A stretch of DNA of 64,000 nt, taken from Streptomyces sp. NBC_00414 (lineage in GTDB: Bacteria; Actinomycetota; Actinomycetes; Streptomycetales; Streptomycetaceae). A program made the position numbers and the translations under genes. Positions 25,935 to 35,505 of this stretch are shown one piece after another. The notes under the pieces are model-generated. The model saw nothing but the letters and a program-made list of their open reading frames with translations. It was not told the DNA's origin and searched no databases. The stretch is taken from contig NZ_CP107935.1 of NCBI RefSeq assembly GCF_036038375.1, forward strand, positions 1,488,001 to 1,552,000, in the 5' to 3' direction. Numbering within the stretch: position 1 is the stretch's first letter; every line of letters starts with the position of its first letter.

Positions 25935-26927
25935 TTAACCAGTGGAACTTTGCGCGGCCCGCCGCCCCGCCCGCGCGACGGAGACCTGCCGGGCGACCCG
26001 CGGCCCGAGCACGGACAGCACCAGCAGCACGCCGGTGACGACGATCTGCGACTGCGCGGAGACGTCCTGAAGGCTCATCACGTTCTGCAGGGCACCGAGC
26101 AGGAACACCCCCGCGATCGCCCCGCCGAGCGTTCCCTTGCCGCCGTCGAAGTCGATCCCGCCGAGCAGCACGGCCGCCACGACGGACAGTTCCAGCCCCG
26201 TGGCGTTGTCGTAGCGGGCGCTGGCGTAGTGCAGCGCCCAGAAGATGCCGGTCAGCGAGGCCATCAGCCCGGTCACGGTGAACAGGATCAGCTTCTGCCG
26301 CTTGACGCGGATGCCGGCGAACCGCGCGGCCTCCTCGTTGGCGCCGACCGCGAACAGGGATCGCCCGAACGGGGTGGCGTGCAGCGCGACCACGGCGATC
26401 GCGAGCAGCACCAGGAAGGGAAGGAACGCGTACGGGATGAAGGTGTCCCCGAGGCGGCCGGCCGCGAAGTCCAGGTACTGGGTGGGGAAGTCGGTCACCG
26501 CGTCGGAGCCGAGCACGATCTGCGCGATGCCCCGGTAGGCGGCGAGGGTGCCGATGGTGACGGCGAGGGACGGCAGTCCCAGGCGGGTCACCAGCAGCCC
26601 GTTGATCAGTCCGCACACCACGCCGAGGAGCAGACAGATCGGGATGATCGTCTCGATGGTCATGCCCTGGTTCCACAGGGCGCCCATCACGGCGCCGGAC
26701 AGGCCGGCCGTGGAGGCCACCGAGAGGTCGATCTCGCCGGACACCACGAGCATGGTCATCGGCAGGGCGATCAGCGCGATGGGCAGCGTGTTGCCGATGA
26801 GGAACGACAGGTTGAGCGCGTTGCCGAAGCCGTCCACGGTGGTGAAGGAGAGCAGCAGGACGACGATCAGGAGGGCGCCCACCACCGTGTCCCAGCGGAC
26901 GGCGCGCGCGAGAGCGGAGTCAGCCAT
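25935..26927 (-). CDS. rhaQ: Rhamnose ABC transporter permease
   Basis: A 330-residue permease of the ribose/rhamnose class, with about ten hydrophobic segments. The conserved 'SGEIDLSVASTAGLSG' and the loop 'ANEEAARFAGIRVKRQKL' with the following 'LLGGIDFDGGKGTLGGAIAG' are family hallmarks. It forms the channel with the permease encoded upstream, whose stop it overlaps by eight bases. In rhamnose importers two unlike permeases work as a pair; which is called RhaP or RhaQ cannot be told from sequence alone. Confidence 0.87.
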   Translation of the reverse strand: MADSALARAVRWDTVVGALLIVVLLLSFTTVDGFGNALNLSFLIGNTLPIALIALPMTMLVVSGEIDLSVASTAGLSGAVMGALWNQGMTIETIIPICLLLGVVCGLINGLLVTRLGLPSLAVTIGTLAAYRGIAQIVLGSDAVTDFPTQYLDFAAGRLGDTFIPYAFLPFLVLLAIAVVALHATPFGRSLFAVGANEEAARFAGIRVKRQKLILFTVTGLMASLTGIFWALHYASARYDNATGLELSVVAAVLLGGIDFDGGKGTLGGAIAGVFLLGALQNVMSLQDVSAQSQIVVTGVLLVLSVLGPRVARQVSVARAGRRAAQSSTG

Positions 26928-27960
26928 GGCGGGCGTTCCTCTTCTTCAGTGCGGTCGCCACCCGCAGGGCGACGATCCGGTCGACTGCGATGGCGAGGAT
27001 GAGCAGGATGCCGTTGATGGCGAGCACCCAGACGGAGCTGACGCCGAGGGCGGGCAGCACGCTGTTGATGGAGGTGAGGAGGAGCGCGCCGAGGGCCGCT
27101 CCGTAGACACTGCCGGAGCCGCCGGTGAAGACGACGCCACCGACCACGACCGCGCTGACGACGGTGAGTTCGTAGCCGTTGCCGGTGCCGGAGTCGACGT
27201 TGCCGAACCGGGCGAGGTACAGCGCGCCCGCGAGGCCCGCGAGGGCTCCGCAGAAGGTGTACGCGGCGAGGATCCGCTTGCGTACGGGGATGCCGGCGAG
27301 GCGGGCGGCCTCCGGGTTGGAACCGAGCGCGTACAGCTCGCGTCCGCTGCCGAAGTGCTTGAGGTAGTAGGCCGTGGCGACCAGTACCAACAGGGCGATC
27401 AGGGCCAGGTACGGCACGGCGGAGATGCCGCCGGAGCCGAAGTCGATGAAACCGTCGGGCAGACCCGCCGCGGTGATCTGCCGGGAGCCGACCCAGATGG
27501 AGTCGATGCCCCGGATGATGTAGAGCGTGCCGAGGGTGACGACGAGCGCGGGTACCTGGCCGAGGCTGACGAGCAGTCCGTTGACCAGGCCGCAGCCGAC
27601 GCCGAGGAGGACCGCGAGAACCACCGCGACGACGGAGTTCCCGCCGCCCTCCAGGTAGGTGCCGGCGGCGAAGGCGCTGATGCCGAGCGTGGAGCCGACC
27701 GAGAGGTCGACGTTGCGGGTGATGACGACCAGCGACTGGCCGGTGGCGACCAGCACGAGGATGGTCGCGTTCAGCAGGAGGTCCTTGATGCCCTGCTCGG
27801 ACAGGAAGTCGCTGTTGCCGATCTGGGTGATGACGATCATCACCAGGAAGACCAGCAGGATGGCGAGTTCACGCATCTTGAAGACGCGGTCCACCAGCCG
27901 GGTGCCGCTGGACTTGGGCACCTCGGCGGCGGGGGCTGGGTTGGGAGCGGTGACCGTCAC
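26920..27960 (-). CDS. rhaP: Rhamnose ABC transporter permease
   Basis: The 346-residue permease has '[17 protein letters not shown]', '[20 protein letters not shown]' and '[20 protein letters not shown]', all typical of the RbsC/RhaP class. The GTG at 27960 is chosen because it overlaps the ATPase stop as GTGA, giving coupled translation. The N-terminal 30 residues are a Pro/Ala-rich cytoplasmic lead. It works with the next permease and the double ATPase to import rhamnose. Confidence 0.87.
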   Translation of the reverse strand: MTVTAPNPAPAAEVPKSSGTRLVDRVFKMRELAILLVFLVMIVITQIGNSDFLSEQGIKDLLLNATILVLVATGQSLVVITRNVDLSVGSTLGISAFAAGTYLEGGGNSVVAVVLAVLLGVGCGLVNGLLVSLGQVPALVVTLGTLYIIRGIDSIWVGSRQITAAGLPDGFIDFGSGGISAVPYLALIALLVLVATAYYLKHFGSGRELYALGSNPEAARLAGIPVRKRILAAYTFCGALAGLAGALYLARFGNVDSGTGNGYELTVVSAVVVGGVVFTGGSGSVYGAALGALLLTSINSVLPALGVSSVWVLAINGILLILAIAVDRIVALRVATALKKRNARHG

Positions 27961-29474
27961 GCGGCTGCCCTCCCGGTGGCTGCGGCCATCACGGTTTCCT
28001 CGGTGGCGTCGGTGCGTGCGATCTCGGCGGTGAGCCGGCCCTCGTGCATGACGAGGACCCGGTCGGCCATGCCGAGGATCTCGGGCAGGTCGGAGGAGAT
28101 CATCAGGACGGCGACCCCGTCGGCGGCCAGCTGGCTGAGGAGGCGGTGCACCTCGGCCTTCGTACCGACGTCGATGCCTCGGGTCGGCTCGTCGACGATC
28201 AGCACCTTCGGGCCGGTGGCGAGCCACTTGGCGAGGACGACCTTCTGCTGGTTGCCGCCGGACAGGGTGTTGACGGTGTCGGCGATCCGGGCGTACTTGA
28301 CCTGGAGCTTGACGGCCCAGTCGAGGGAGCGGCTGCGTTCGGCGCCGCGGTCCATCAGTCCGGCCCTGACGGTCTTGCGCAGTCCGGTGAGGCCGATGTT
28401 GCGCTCGATGGACATGTCCATCACCAGGCCCTGGGCGCGGCGGTCCTCGGGGACGAGGGCGAGTCCCGCGGCCATGGCCGTGGAGGGCGCGCCGTTCGTC
28501 AGCTTCTTCCCGTCGAGCTCGACCTCTCCGGCGTCCCAGCGGTCGACGCCGAAGACGGCCCGGGCGACCTCCGTGCGTCCGGCGCCGACGAGTCCGGCGA
28601 GGCCGACGATCTCGCCGCGGCGGACGTCGAAGGAGACGTCGGTGAAGACGCCCTCGCGGGTCAGGCGGCGCACGCTCAGGGCGACCTCGCCCGCCCGGAC
28701 GTCCTGCTTGGGGTAGAGCTCGTCGAGGTCGCGGCCGACCATGCGGCGGACGAGATCCTCCTCGGTCATGCCGTCGATCGGTTCGCTGGAGATCAGGGCA
28801 CCGTCGCGCAGGGTGGTGACCTGCCGGCAGATCTGGAAGATCTCCTCCAGGCGGTGCGAGATGAACAGCACGGCCGAGCCCTGCTCACGCAGGGTGCGGA
28901 CCACTCCGAAGAGCCGGGCCACCTCGCTGCCGGTGAGGGCGGCGGTCGGCTCGTCCATGATCAGGACGCGGGCGTCGAAGGAGAGCGCCTTGGCGATCTC
29001 CACGATCTGCTGGTCGGCGATGGACAGGCCGCGCGCCGGGCGGTCGGGGTCGAGTTCGACCCCGAGGCGCTTCATGAGGGCCAGGGTCGCGGCGTGCGTG
29101 GCCTTGTGGTCGATCCGGCCGAGGGCACGCCGGGGCTGGCGCCCCATGAAGATGTTCTCGGCGATCGAAAGATCGGGGAAGAGGGTCGGCTCCTGGTAGA
29201 TCACCGCGATACCCGCGTCGCGGGCGTCGGCGGGACCGTGGAAGATGGTGGGCTCGCCGTCCAGGAGCACCTGACCGGCGTCCGGTCGGTGCACGCCGGC
29301 GAGCGTCTTGATGAGGGTCGACTTGCCCGCGCCGTTCTCACCGGCGAGTGCGTGCACTTCGCCGGGGAAGAGTTCCAGGGACACGTCCCGCAGGGCGCGT
29401 ACGGCACCGAAGGACTTCGAGATGTCCTTGAGTGCCAGCACGGGGGCCGGATCCGCGTCGGACCGGTGGGTCAT
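27957..29474 (-). CDS. rhaT: Rhamnose ABC transporter ATPase, two ABC domains
   Basis: The 505-residue protein has two fused nucleotide-binding domains, as in ribose/rhamnose importers. The first has Walker [13 protein letters not shown], signature '[15 protein letters not shown]' and Walker [14 protein letters not shown]. The second has a degenerate Walker A ([15 protein letters not shown]) but a good signature [15 protein letters not shown] and [12 protein letters not shown]. It powers uptake of rhamnose from the cytoplasmic face. It is the first gene of the leftward operon and starts 44 bases from a LacI-type operator. Confidence 0.92.
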   Translation of the reverse strand: MTHRSDADPAPVLALKDISKSFGAVRALRDVSLELFPGEVHALAGENGAGKSTLIKTLAGVHRPDAGQVLLDGEPTIFHGPADARDAGIAVIYQEPTLFPDLSIAENIFMGRQPRRALGRIDHKATHAATLALMKRLGVELDPDRPARGLSIADQQIVEIAKALSFDARVLIMDEPTAALTGSEVARLFGVVRTLREQGSAVLFISHRLEEIFQICRQVTTLRDGALISSEPIDGMTEEDLVRRMVGRDLDELYPKQDVRAGEVALSVRRLTREGVFTDVSFDVRRGEIVGLAGLVGAGRTEVARAVFGVDRWDAGEVELDGKKLTNGAPSTAMAAGLALVPEDRRAQGLVMDMSIERNIGLTGLRKTVRAGLMDRGAERSRSLDWAVKLQVKYARIADTVNTLSGGNQQKVVLAKWLATGPKVLIVDEPTRGIDVGTKAEVHRLLSQLAADGVAVLMISSDLPEILGMADRVLVMHEGRLTAEIARTDATEETVMAAATGRAAA

Positions 29475-29517
29475 GAGGGCTCCTCAACGACGCGGGCGAT
29501 GCGGCCTCACGACGTCG

Positions 29518-29529
29518 TGAAAGGTTTCA
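29518..29529. promoter_or_regulatory. LacI-type operator before the ABC operon
   Basis: TGAAAGGTTTCA is a dyad with five-base arms TGAAA/TTTCA, 44 bases upstream of the ATPase gene. It resembles the sister site at 29683-29694 (TGAATCGTTTCA) and the general LacI-family pattern TGAAACGTTTCA. Confidence 0.65.
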
Positions 29530-29645
29530 ACTAGGTTGCCGGGACGTTAGACATGTAGCCCAGGTCACGTCAATGGGTACAGGCCGAAATTTTCGATAGC
29601 CAAAGGTCACAACCGAGTCACGGCAAGGCGTACGCGCCGGAGGGG

Positions 29646-29674
29646 TTGACAGCCTTTCGGGGGGCTCATAACTT
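29646..29674 (+). promoter_or_regulatory. Promoter of rhaI
   Basis: A consensus -35 TTGACA (29646-29651) and -10 TAACTT (29669-29674) with 17-base spacing point toward rhaI. The expected start falls in or beside the operator at 29681-29696. Confidence 0.7.
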
Positions 29675-29680
29675 CTGCCT

Positions 29681-29696
29681 TCTGAATCGTTTCAGA
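29681..29696. promoter_or_regulatory. LacI-type operator before rhaI
   Basis: TCTGAATCGTTTCAGA has six-base arms TCTGAA/TTCAGA. It covers the predicted transcription start of rhaI, so a bound LacI-type repressor would block it. Confidence 0.72.
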
Positions 29697-29757
29697 GCCA
29701 TGGTGTTCAGAAGCCATTCGGAACCGATGCCACAACGGAAGTCACAGGAGCCCCGAA

Positions 29758-30918
29758 GTGACCGAGCTCGCCGCGGTGAAGGCCGCCCTCAAGACTCAGG
29801 CAGTAGAGACGCCGTCGTGGGCGTACGGGAACTCGGGAACCCGCTTCAAGGTGTTCGCGCAGCCGGGCGTCCCCCGCAATCCTTTCGAAAAACTGGACGA
29901 CGCGGCGAAGGTCCACGAGTTCACGGGGGCCGCGCCCACCGTGGCCATGCACATCCCCTGGGACCGGGTCGAGGACTACGCGGCGCTGGCGAAGCATGCC
30001 GAGGAGCGCGGGCTGACCCTCGGCGCGATCAACTCCAACACCTTCCAGGACGACGACTACAAGCTCGGCAGCGTCTGCCACCCGGACGCCACGGTGCGCA
30101 GGAAGGCCGTGGGCCATCTGCTCGAATGCATCGACATCATGGACGCCACGGGTTCGAAGGACCTGAAGCTGTGGTTCGCGGACGGTACGAACTATCCTGG
30201 CCAGGACGACCTCCGGGAGCGCCAGGACCGCCTCTCGGAGGCTCTCGCCCAGGTGTACGAGCGTCTCGGCGACGACCAGCGGATGCTCCTTGAGTACAAG
30301 TTCTTCGAGCCGGCCTTCTACGCGACCGACGTGCCGGACTGGGGCACGGCGTACGCCCACTGCCTGAAGCTCGGCCCCAAGGCGCAGGTCGTCGTCGACA
30401 CCGGGCACCACGCGCCGGGCACCAACATCGAGTTCATCGTCGCCACGCTGCTGCGGGAGGGGAAGCTCGGGGCGTTCGACTTCAACTCGCGGTTCTACGC
30501 GGACGACGACCTGATGGTGGGCGCCGCCGACCCCTTCCAGCTGTTCCGGATCATGTACGAGGTCATCCGGGGTGGCGGGTTCACGGCGGACGTGGCGTTC
30601 ATGCTCGACCAGTGCCACAACATCGAGGCGAAGATCCCGGCGATCATCCGGTCCGTGATGAACGTGCAGGAGGCCACGGCCAAGGCGCTTCTCGTGGACC
30701 GGGACGCGTTGGCTGTGGCCCAGCGGAGCGGCGACGTGCTCGCGTCGAACGCCGTTCTGATGGACGCGTACAACACGGATGTGCGGCCGTTGGTGGCGGA
30801 GGTCCGGGAGGAGCTGGGGCTGGACCCCGACCCGATCGCCGCCTACCACCGGTCCGGGTGGGCGGAGAAGATCGCTGCTGAGCGGGTTGGTGGGGAGCAG
30901 GCCGGTTGGGGGGCGTAG
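29758..30918 (+). CDS. rhaI: L-rhamnose isomerase
   Basis: The 386-residue enzyme converts L-rhamnose to L-rhamnulose in the cytoplasm. It belongs to the RhaI class related to Pseudomonas stutzeri isomerase, not to E. coli RhaA. Metal-site segments are visible: 'LLEYKFFEPAFY' (Glu), 'VVDTGHHAPGTNIE' (Asp, His) and 'FNSRFYADDDLM' (Asp residues). GTG 29758 has AGGAG at normal spacing. A strong promoter with a LacI-type operator lies just upstream. It is the first gene of the catabolic arm, divergent from the importer operon. Confidence 0.93.
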   Translation: MTELAAVKAALKTQAVETPSWAYGNSGTRFKVFAQPGVPRNPFEKLDDAAKVHEFTGAAPTVAMHIPWDRVEDYAALAKHAEERGLTLGAINSNTFQDDDYKLGSVCHPDATVRRKAVGHLLECIDIMDATGSKDLKLWFADGTNYPGQDDLRERQDRLSEALAQVYERLGDDQRMLLEYKFFEPAFYATDVPDWGTAYAHCLKLGPKAQVVVDTGHHAPGTNIEFIVATLLREGKLGAFDFNSRFYADDDLMVGAADPFQLFRIMYEVIRGGGFTADVAFMLDQCHNIEAKIPAIIRSVMNVQEATAKALLVDRDALAVAQRSGDVLASNAVLMDAYNTDVRPLVAEVREELGLDPDPIAAYHRSGWAEKIAAERVGGEQAGWGA

Positions 30919-30981
30919 CCGCTGCGCTCGGCTTCGACCTAACCACTCGCCGTCGGCCTGACCGCCGACGGATGACTGCGG

Positions 30982-31050
30982 GGCGCTTGTGGCTGATCGC
31001 GCCCCGCGGCGGAGCCGCGAATCGACACAGCCCCGCGCCCCTTGCGGGGC
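30982..31050. repeat. Dispersed intergenic repeat, copy C
   Basis: The same element as at 16088-16147 and 25821-25900, on the minus strand: GGGGCGCGGGGCTGT, CGGCTCCGCCGC and GGGCGCGATCAGCCAC. It lies between rhaI and the aldolase gene; its arms could form a transcript hairpin. Confidence 0.65.
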
Positions 31051-31084
31051 TTCTCTCCTCTCTCTTCTTTTAAGGAACTCTCAC

Positions 31085-33124
31085 ATGGCTACCCATCCTG
31101 AAGCTGCCGCTCTGCTCGGGCGGTCCAATCGGCTCGGTGCTGATCCTCGTAACACCAACTACGCGGGTGGGAACACGTCCGCCAAGGGGACCGGGGCCGA
31201 TCCCGTGACCGGCGGGGACGTCGAGTTGATGTGGGTCAAGGGGTCCGGTGGCGACCTGGGGACCCTCACCGAGGGCGGGCTCGCCGTGCTGCGGCTCGAC
31301 CGGCTGCTGGCGCTGAAGGACGTGTACCCGGGCGTCGAGCGCGAGGACGAGATGGTCGCCGCCTTCGACTACTGCCTGCACGGGAAGGGCGGGGCCGCGC
31401 CTTCCATCGACACCGCCATGCATGGCCTGGTGGACGCCGCTCATGTCGATCACCTGCATCCCGACTCCGGGATCGCGCTCGCCTGCGCGGTCGACGGGGA
31501 GAAGCTGACCGCCGAGTGTTTCGGGGACAGTGTCGTCTGGGTGCCGTGGCGGCGGCCCGGTTTCCAGCTGGGGCTGGACATCGCGGCGGTCAAGGAGGCC
31601 AACCCGCAGGCCATCGGCTGTGTTCTCGGCGGGCACGGCATCACCGCCTGGGGCGACACCGCCGAGGAGTGCGAGCGCAACTCGCTGCACATCATCCGCA
31701 GGGCCGAGGAGTTCCTCGTCGAGCGCGGCAAGGCCGAGCCCTTCGGTCCGGCGATCGACGGGTACGCGGCCCTCGGTGACGCCGAGCGCCGGGAGCGGGC
31801 CGCCGCGCTCGCGCCCGTCATCCGGTCGATCGCCTCGCAGGACCGGCCCCAGGTCGGACACTTCACCGACTCCGAGGTCGTCCTCGACTTCCTCGCGAGC
31901 GCCGAGCACCCGCGCCTCGCCGCCCTCGGCACCTCCTGTCCCGACCACTTCCTCCGTACGAAGGTCAGGCCGCTCGTTCTCGACCTGCCGCCGGCCGCCG
32001 ACCTCGACGAGGCGATCGCACGGCTGAAGGAGCTGCACGCCGAGTACCGCGAGGAGTACGCGGCCTACTACCGGCGGCACGCCGACGCCGACTCCCCCGC
32101 GATGCGCGGCGCTGACCCGGCGATCGTGCTGATCCCCGGTGTCGGCATGTTCTCCTTCGGCAAGGACAAGCAGACCGCGCGGGTCGCCGGCGAGTTCTAC
32201 GTCAACGCCATCAACGTGATGCGCGGCGCCGAGGCCGTCTCGACGTACGCGCCGATCGAGGAGTCCGAGAAGTTCCGCATCGAGTACTGGGCCCTTGAGG
32301 AAGCCAAGCTCCAGCGCATGCCGAAGGCCAAGCCGCTCGCCACGCGGGTCGCGCTCGTGACCGGCGCCGGCAGCGGTATCGGCAAGGCGATCGCCGAGCG
32401 GCTCGTCGCCGAGGGCGCCTGTGTCGTGATCGCGGACCTGAACGCGGAGAACGCGGCCGAGGTCGCCACCGCGCTCGGCGGCCCCGACAAGGCCGTCGCC
32501 GTCGCCGTGGACGTGACCTCCGAGGAGCAGATCGCCGAAGCCTTCAAGGCGGCGGTCCTCGCCTTCGGCGGTGTCGACCTGGTCGTCAACAACGCCGGTA
32601 TCTCCATCTCCAAGCCGCTGCTGGAGACGACCGCCAAGGACTGGGACCTCCAGCACGACATCATGGCCCGCGGTTCCTTCCTCGTCTCCCGCGAGGCCGC
32701 CCGGGTGATGATCGCGCAGGAGCTGGGCGGCGACATCATCTACATCGCGTCCAAGAACGCGGTCTTCGCGGGCCCGAACAACATCGCCTACTCGGCGACC
32801 AAGGCCGACCAGGCCCACCAGGTCCGCCTGCTCGCCGCCGAACTGGGCGAGCACGGTGTCCGCGTCAACGGCGTCAACCCCGACGGCGTCGTCCGCGGCT
32901 CCGGGATCTTCGCCGGCGGCTGGGGCGCCCAGCGCGCCGCCACGTACGGCATCGAGGAGGAGAAGCTCGGCGAGTTCTACGCCCAGCGGACCATCCTCAA
33001 GCGTGAGGTCCTCCCCGAGCACGTCGCCAACGCCGTGTTCGCCCTGACGGGCGGCGACCTCACGCACACCACCGGTCTGCACGTCCCGGTCGACGCCGGT
33101 GTCGCCGCCGCGTTCCTCCGATGA
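31085..33124 (+). CDS. rhaD: Bifunctional rhamnulose-1-phosphate aldolase / lactaldehyde dehydrogenase
   Basis: A 679-residue fusion. Residues about 1-400 are a class II aldolase domain with the zinc ligands in 'HVDHLHPDS' and GGHGIT, cleaving rhamnulose 1-phosphate to dihydroxyacetone phosphate and L-lactaldehyde. Residues about 420-679 are a short-chain dehydrogenase with TGAGSGIGKAIAERL, NNAGIS and the catalytic 'AYSATKADQ', oxidising lactaldehyde to lactate. Fusing the two limits release of the reactive aldehyde. ATG 31085 has AAGGA nearby. Its stop overlaps the rhamnulokinase start (ATGA). The lactate product links to lutABC downstream. Confidence 0.92.
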   Translation: MATHPEAAALLGRSNRLGADPRNTNYAGGNTSAKGTGADPVTGGDVELMWVKGSGGDLGTLTEGGLAVLRLDRLLALKDVYPGVEREDEMVAAFDYCLHGKGGAAPSIDTAMHGLVDAAHVDHLHPDSGIALACAVDGEKLTAECFGDSVVWVPWRRPGFQLGLDIAAVKEANPQAIGCVLGGHGITAWGDTAEECERNSLHIIRRAEEFLVERGKAEPFGPAIDGYAALGDAERRERAAALAPVIRSIASQDRPQVGHFTDSEVVLDFLASAEHPRLAALGTSCPDHFLRTKVRPLVLDLPPAADLDEAIARLKELHAEYREEYAAYYRRHADADSPAMRGADPAIVLIPGVGMFSFGKDKQTARVAGEFYVNAINVMRGAEAVSTYAPIEESEKFRIEYWALEEAKLQRMPKAKPLATRVALVTGAGSGIGKAIAERLVAEGACVVIADLNAENAAEVATALGGPDKAVAVAVDVTSEEQIAEAFKAAVLAFGGVDLVVNNAGISISKPLLETTAKDWDLQHDIMARGSFLVSREAARVMIAQELGGDIIYIASKNAVFAGPNNIAYSATKADQAHQVRLLAAELGEHGVRVNGVNPDGVVRGSGIFAGGWGAQRAATYGIEEEKLGEFYAQRTILKREVLPEHVANAVFALTGGDLTHTTGLHVPVDAGVAAAFLR

Positions 33125-34584
33125 CCGGTCCCACCCGGGAGGCGGCTGTGAAGTCGTACGCCGCGGTCGACCTCGGCGCGTCCAGCGGACGTGTCATGGT
33201 CGGCCGCGTCGGCCCCGACTCGCTGGAGCTGACAGAGGCCCACCGCTTCCCGAACCGGCCCGTGCGCACCCCCGAGGGGCTGCGCTGGGACATCCTCTCC
33301 CTGTACGCGGGGGTCCTCGACGGGCTGCGCGCGGCCGGGCCCGTCGACTCGGTCGGCATCGACAGCTGGGCCGTCGACTACGGCCTGCTCGACGCCGACG
33401 GGGCGCTGCTCGGCAACCCGGTGCACTACCGCGACGCCCGCACCCAGGGCGTCGCGGAGAAGGTGTGGGCCACCGTGCCCGCCCCCGAGCTGTACGCGGC
33501 CACCGGTCTCCAGTACGCCCCCTTCAACACCCTGTACCAGCTGGTGGCGGCCGGATCCTCCGCCCAGCTCGCGCACGCGAAGCGCCTGTTGCTCATCCCT
33601 GATCTGCTGACGTACTGGCTGACGGGTGAGGCCGGCACGGAGCTGACCAATGCCTCCACCACGCAGCTGATCGACCCGCGCACCGGAGACTGGTCGTACG
33701 ACGTCGCCGCGCGTCTCGGTATCGACCTGGAGCTGTTCGCGCCACTGCGGCGGCCCGGCGACCCGGCCGGTTTCCTGCGGCCGGGCGTGCTGGAGGAGAC
33801 CGGGCTGACGGGCCCCGTGCCGGTGACGACCGTCGGGTCCCACGACACGGCCTCCGCGGTGGCCGCCGTCCCGGCCGTGAACGAACGCTTCGCGTACATC
33901 TGCACCGGCACCTGGTCCCTCGCGGGCCTGGAGCTGGCGGCGCCCGTCCTCACCGAGGCGAGCCGCGCGGCGAACTTCACCAACGAACTGGGCCTGGACG
34001 GCACGGTCCGCTATCTGCGGAACATCATGGGCCTGTGGCTGCTCCAGGAGTGCCTGCGGGAGTGGGGGAACCCCGACCTCGGCGAACTGCTGTCCGCCGC
34101 GGCCGAGGTGACGCCACTGCGGTCCGTCGTCGACGCGGGGGACGCGGCGTTCCTCGCTCCCGGCCGGATGCCTGCCCGGATCGCCGACGCCTGCCGGGAG
34201 TCGGGGCAGGCCGTGCCCGGCTCCCGGGCCGAGATCACCCGGTGCATCCTCGACTCGCTCGCGCTCGCCCACCGCCGGGCGATCTTCCGGGCCCAGGAGC
34301 TGGCCGACCATCCGGTCGACGTCGTGCACATCGTCGGCGGCGGCGCCCGCAACGCCCTGCTGTGCCGCCTCACGGCCGACGCCTGCGGCCTCCCGGTCGT
34401 CGCGGGCCCGGCGGAGGCGGCGGCCCTGGGCAACGTCCTGGTCCAGGCCCGAGCCCACGGCCAGACCGGCGACCGAACCGAGATGCGCCGACTACTGGCC
34501 CGTACGCAGCAACTGACCCGCTACGAGCCACAGGGCACCACTGCGGCTTGGCAGTCGGCCGAGGCACGCCTGAGCGGCCGATGA
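33121..34584 (+). CDS. rhaB: Rhamnulokinase
   Basis: The 487-residue FGGY-family kinase phosphorylates L-rhamnulose at O1 using ATP. N-terminal nucleotide/sugar motifs 'AAVDLGASSGRVMVGRV' and 'IDSWAVDYGLLD' (catalytic Asp region) are visible, as are 'TTVGSHDTASAVAAVP' and the C-terminal 'VHIVGGGARNALLCRL', typical of RhaB. It begins within the stop of the aldolase gene (ATGA overlap), completing the isomerase-aldolase-kinase order. It is cytoplasmic. Confidence 0.93.
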   Translation: MTGPTREAAVKSYAAVDLGASSGRVMVGRVGPDSLELTEAHRFPNRPVRTPEGLRWDILSLYAGVLDGLRAAGPVDSVGIDSWAVDYGLLDADGALLGNPVHYRDARTQGVAEKVWATVPAPELYAATGLQYAPFNTLYQLVAAGSSAQLAHAKRLLLIPDLLTYWLTGEAGTELTNASTTQLIDPRTGDWSYDVAARLGIDLELFAPLRRPGDPAGFLRPGVLEETGLTGPVPVTTVGSHDTASAVAAVPAVNERFAYICTGTWSLAGLELAAPVLTEASRAANFTNELGLDGTVRYLRNIMGLWLLQECLREWGNPDLGELLSAAAEVTPLRSVVDAGDAAFLAPGRMPARIADACRESGQAVPGSRAEITRCILDSLALAHRRAIFRAQELADHPVDVVHIVGGGARNALLCRLTADACGLPVVAGPAEAAALGNVLVQARAHGQTGDRTEMRRLLARTQQLTRYEPQGTTAAWQSAEARLSGR

Positions 34585-34607
34585 CATGGACCCCGCCCCG
34601 CCGTCCG

Positions 34608-34665
34608 CGCCCCCGAAGGGGCGCGGGGAACTGCGCGCCCAGCCACGGTCCGCCCGCGGCCGAGG
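34608..34665. repeat. Dispersed intergenic repeat, short form, copy D
   Basis: CCCCCGAAGGGGCGCGGGGA followed by ACTGCGCGCCCAGCCAC lacks the central CGGCTCCGCCGC block of the long copies. The self-complementary CCCCGAAGGGG may act as a terminator after rhaB. Confidence 0.6.
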
Positions 34666-34752
34666 ACCCCACAGGGGGGTCACCACTCATTCCGGCAAGA
34701 CCCCGCGCCGCGTACCGTATACCCATCCGATGAATGATCTATAGGAGCCGCG

Positions 34753-35505
34753 ATGCGTGTCGCCCTGTTCCTGACCTGTGTCAACGACACGCTCTATCCG
34801 GATACGGGCCGAGCCGTGGTGAAGCTGCTGACCAGACTGGGCGTCGACGTCGACTTCCCGATGGCGCAGACCTGCTGCGGGCAGGCCCACTACAACACCG
34901 GATACCGCCACGAGGCCGAACCACTGGCGCGGCACTTCTCCGATGTCTTCGGCGGGTACGACGCGATCGTGACGCCCTCCGGGTCGTGCGGCGCGATGGT
35001 CCGCGAGCTGTACCCCCGGATGGGCGAGCGGGCCCGCGCGGAGGGCCGCGGCGACGGCCTGGCCACCACCCTCGCACCGGTCGTGCCCAAGACGTACGAG
35101 CTCACCGAGTTCCTGGTGGACGTGCTCAAGGTGACCGACGTGGGCGCGTACTACCCGCACACCGTCACCTACCACCCCACCTGCCACGGGCTGCGCAGTC
35201 TCGGTCTGGGCGACCGGCCGCGCCGGCTGCTGCAGTCCGTCAAGGGACTTGAGCTCAGGGAGCTGCCGGGCGCCGACGAGTGCTGCGGCTTCGGCGGCAC
35301 CTTCGCCCTCAAGAACTCCGACGTCTCGGCGGCGATGGGGGCCGACAAGGTACGCAACGCCGAGTCGACGGGCGCCGACGTGCTGTGCGCCGCCGACAAC
35401 TCCTGTCTCATGCACATCGGCGGCACCATGACCCGGCTCAGGACGGGCATGCGCCCGGTACACATCGCGGAGATCCTGGCGAGCACGGAAGAGGGACCGG
35501 CATGA
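34753..35505 (+). CDS. lutA: Lactate oxidation iron-sulfur protein LutA
   Basis: The 250-residue LutA-type protein has two CCG repeats of the cysteine-rich (heterodisulfide-reductase-like) domain: 'AQTCCGQAHYNTGYR' with PSGSCGAMV, and 'DECCGFGGTFALKN' with 'LCAADNSCLMH'. With LutB and LutC it oxidises L-lactate to pyruvate. It is first of three overlapping genes (ATGA junction with lutB). The 168-base leader has a short dyad CATCCGATG that might belong to a GntR-type operator; support is weak. Confidence 0.9.
   Translation: MRVALFLTCVNDTLYPDTGRAVVKLLTRLGVDVDFPMAQTCCGQAHYNTGYRHEAEPLARHFSDVFGGYDAIVTPSGSCGAMVRELYPRMGERARAEGRGDGLATTLAPVVPKTYELTEFLVDVLKVTDVGAYYPHTVTYHPTCHGLRSLGLGDRPRRLLQSVKGLELRELPGADECCGFGGTFALKNSDVSAAMGADKVRNAESTGADVLCAADNSCLMHIGGTMTRLRTGMRPVHIAEILASTEEGPA

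Noticed and set aside
34690..34752. GntR-type operator before lutA (CATCCGATG)
   Set aside because: Only four-base arms and no good match to a known LldR/LutR site.
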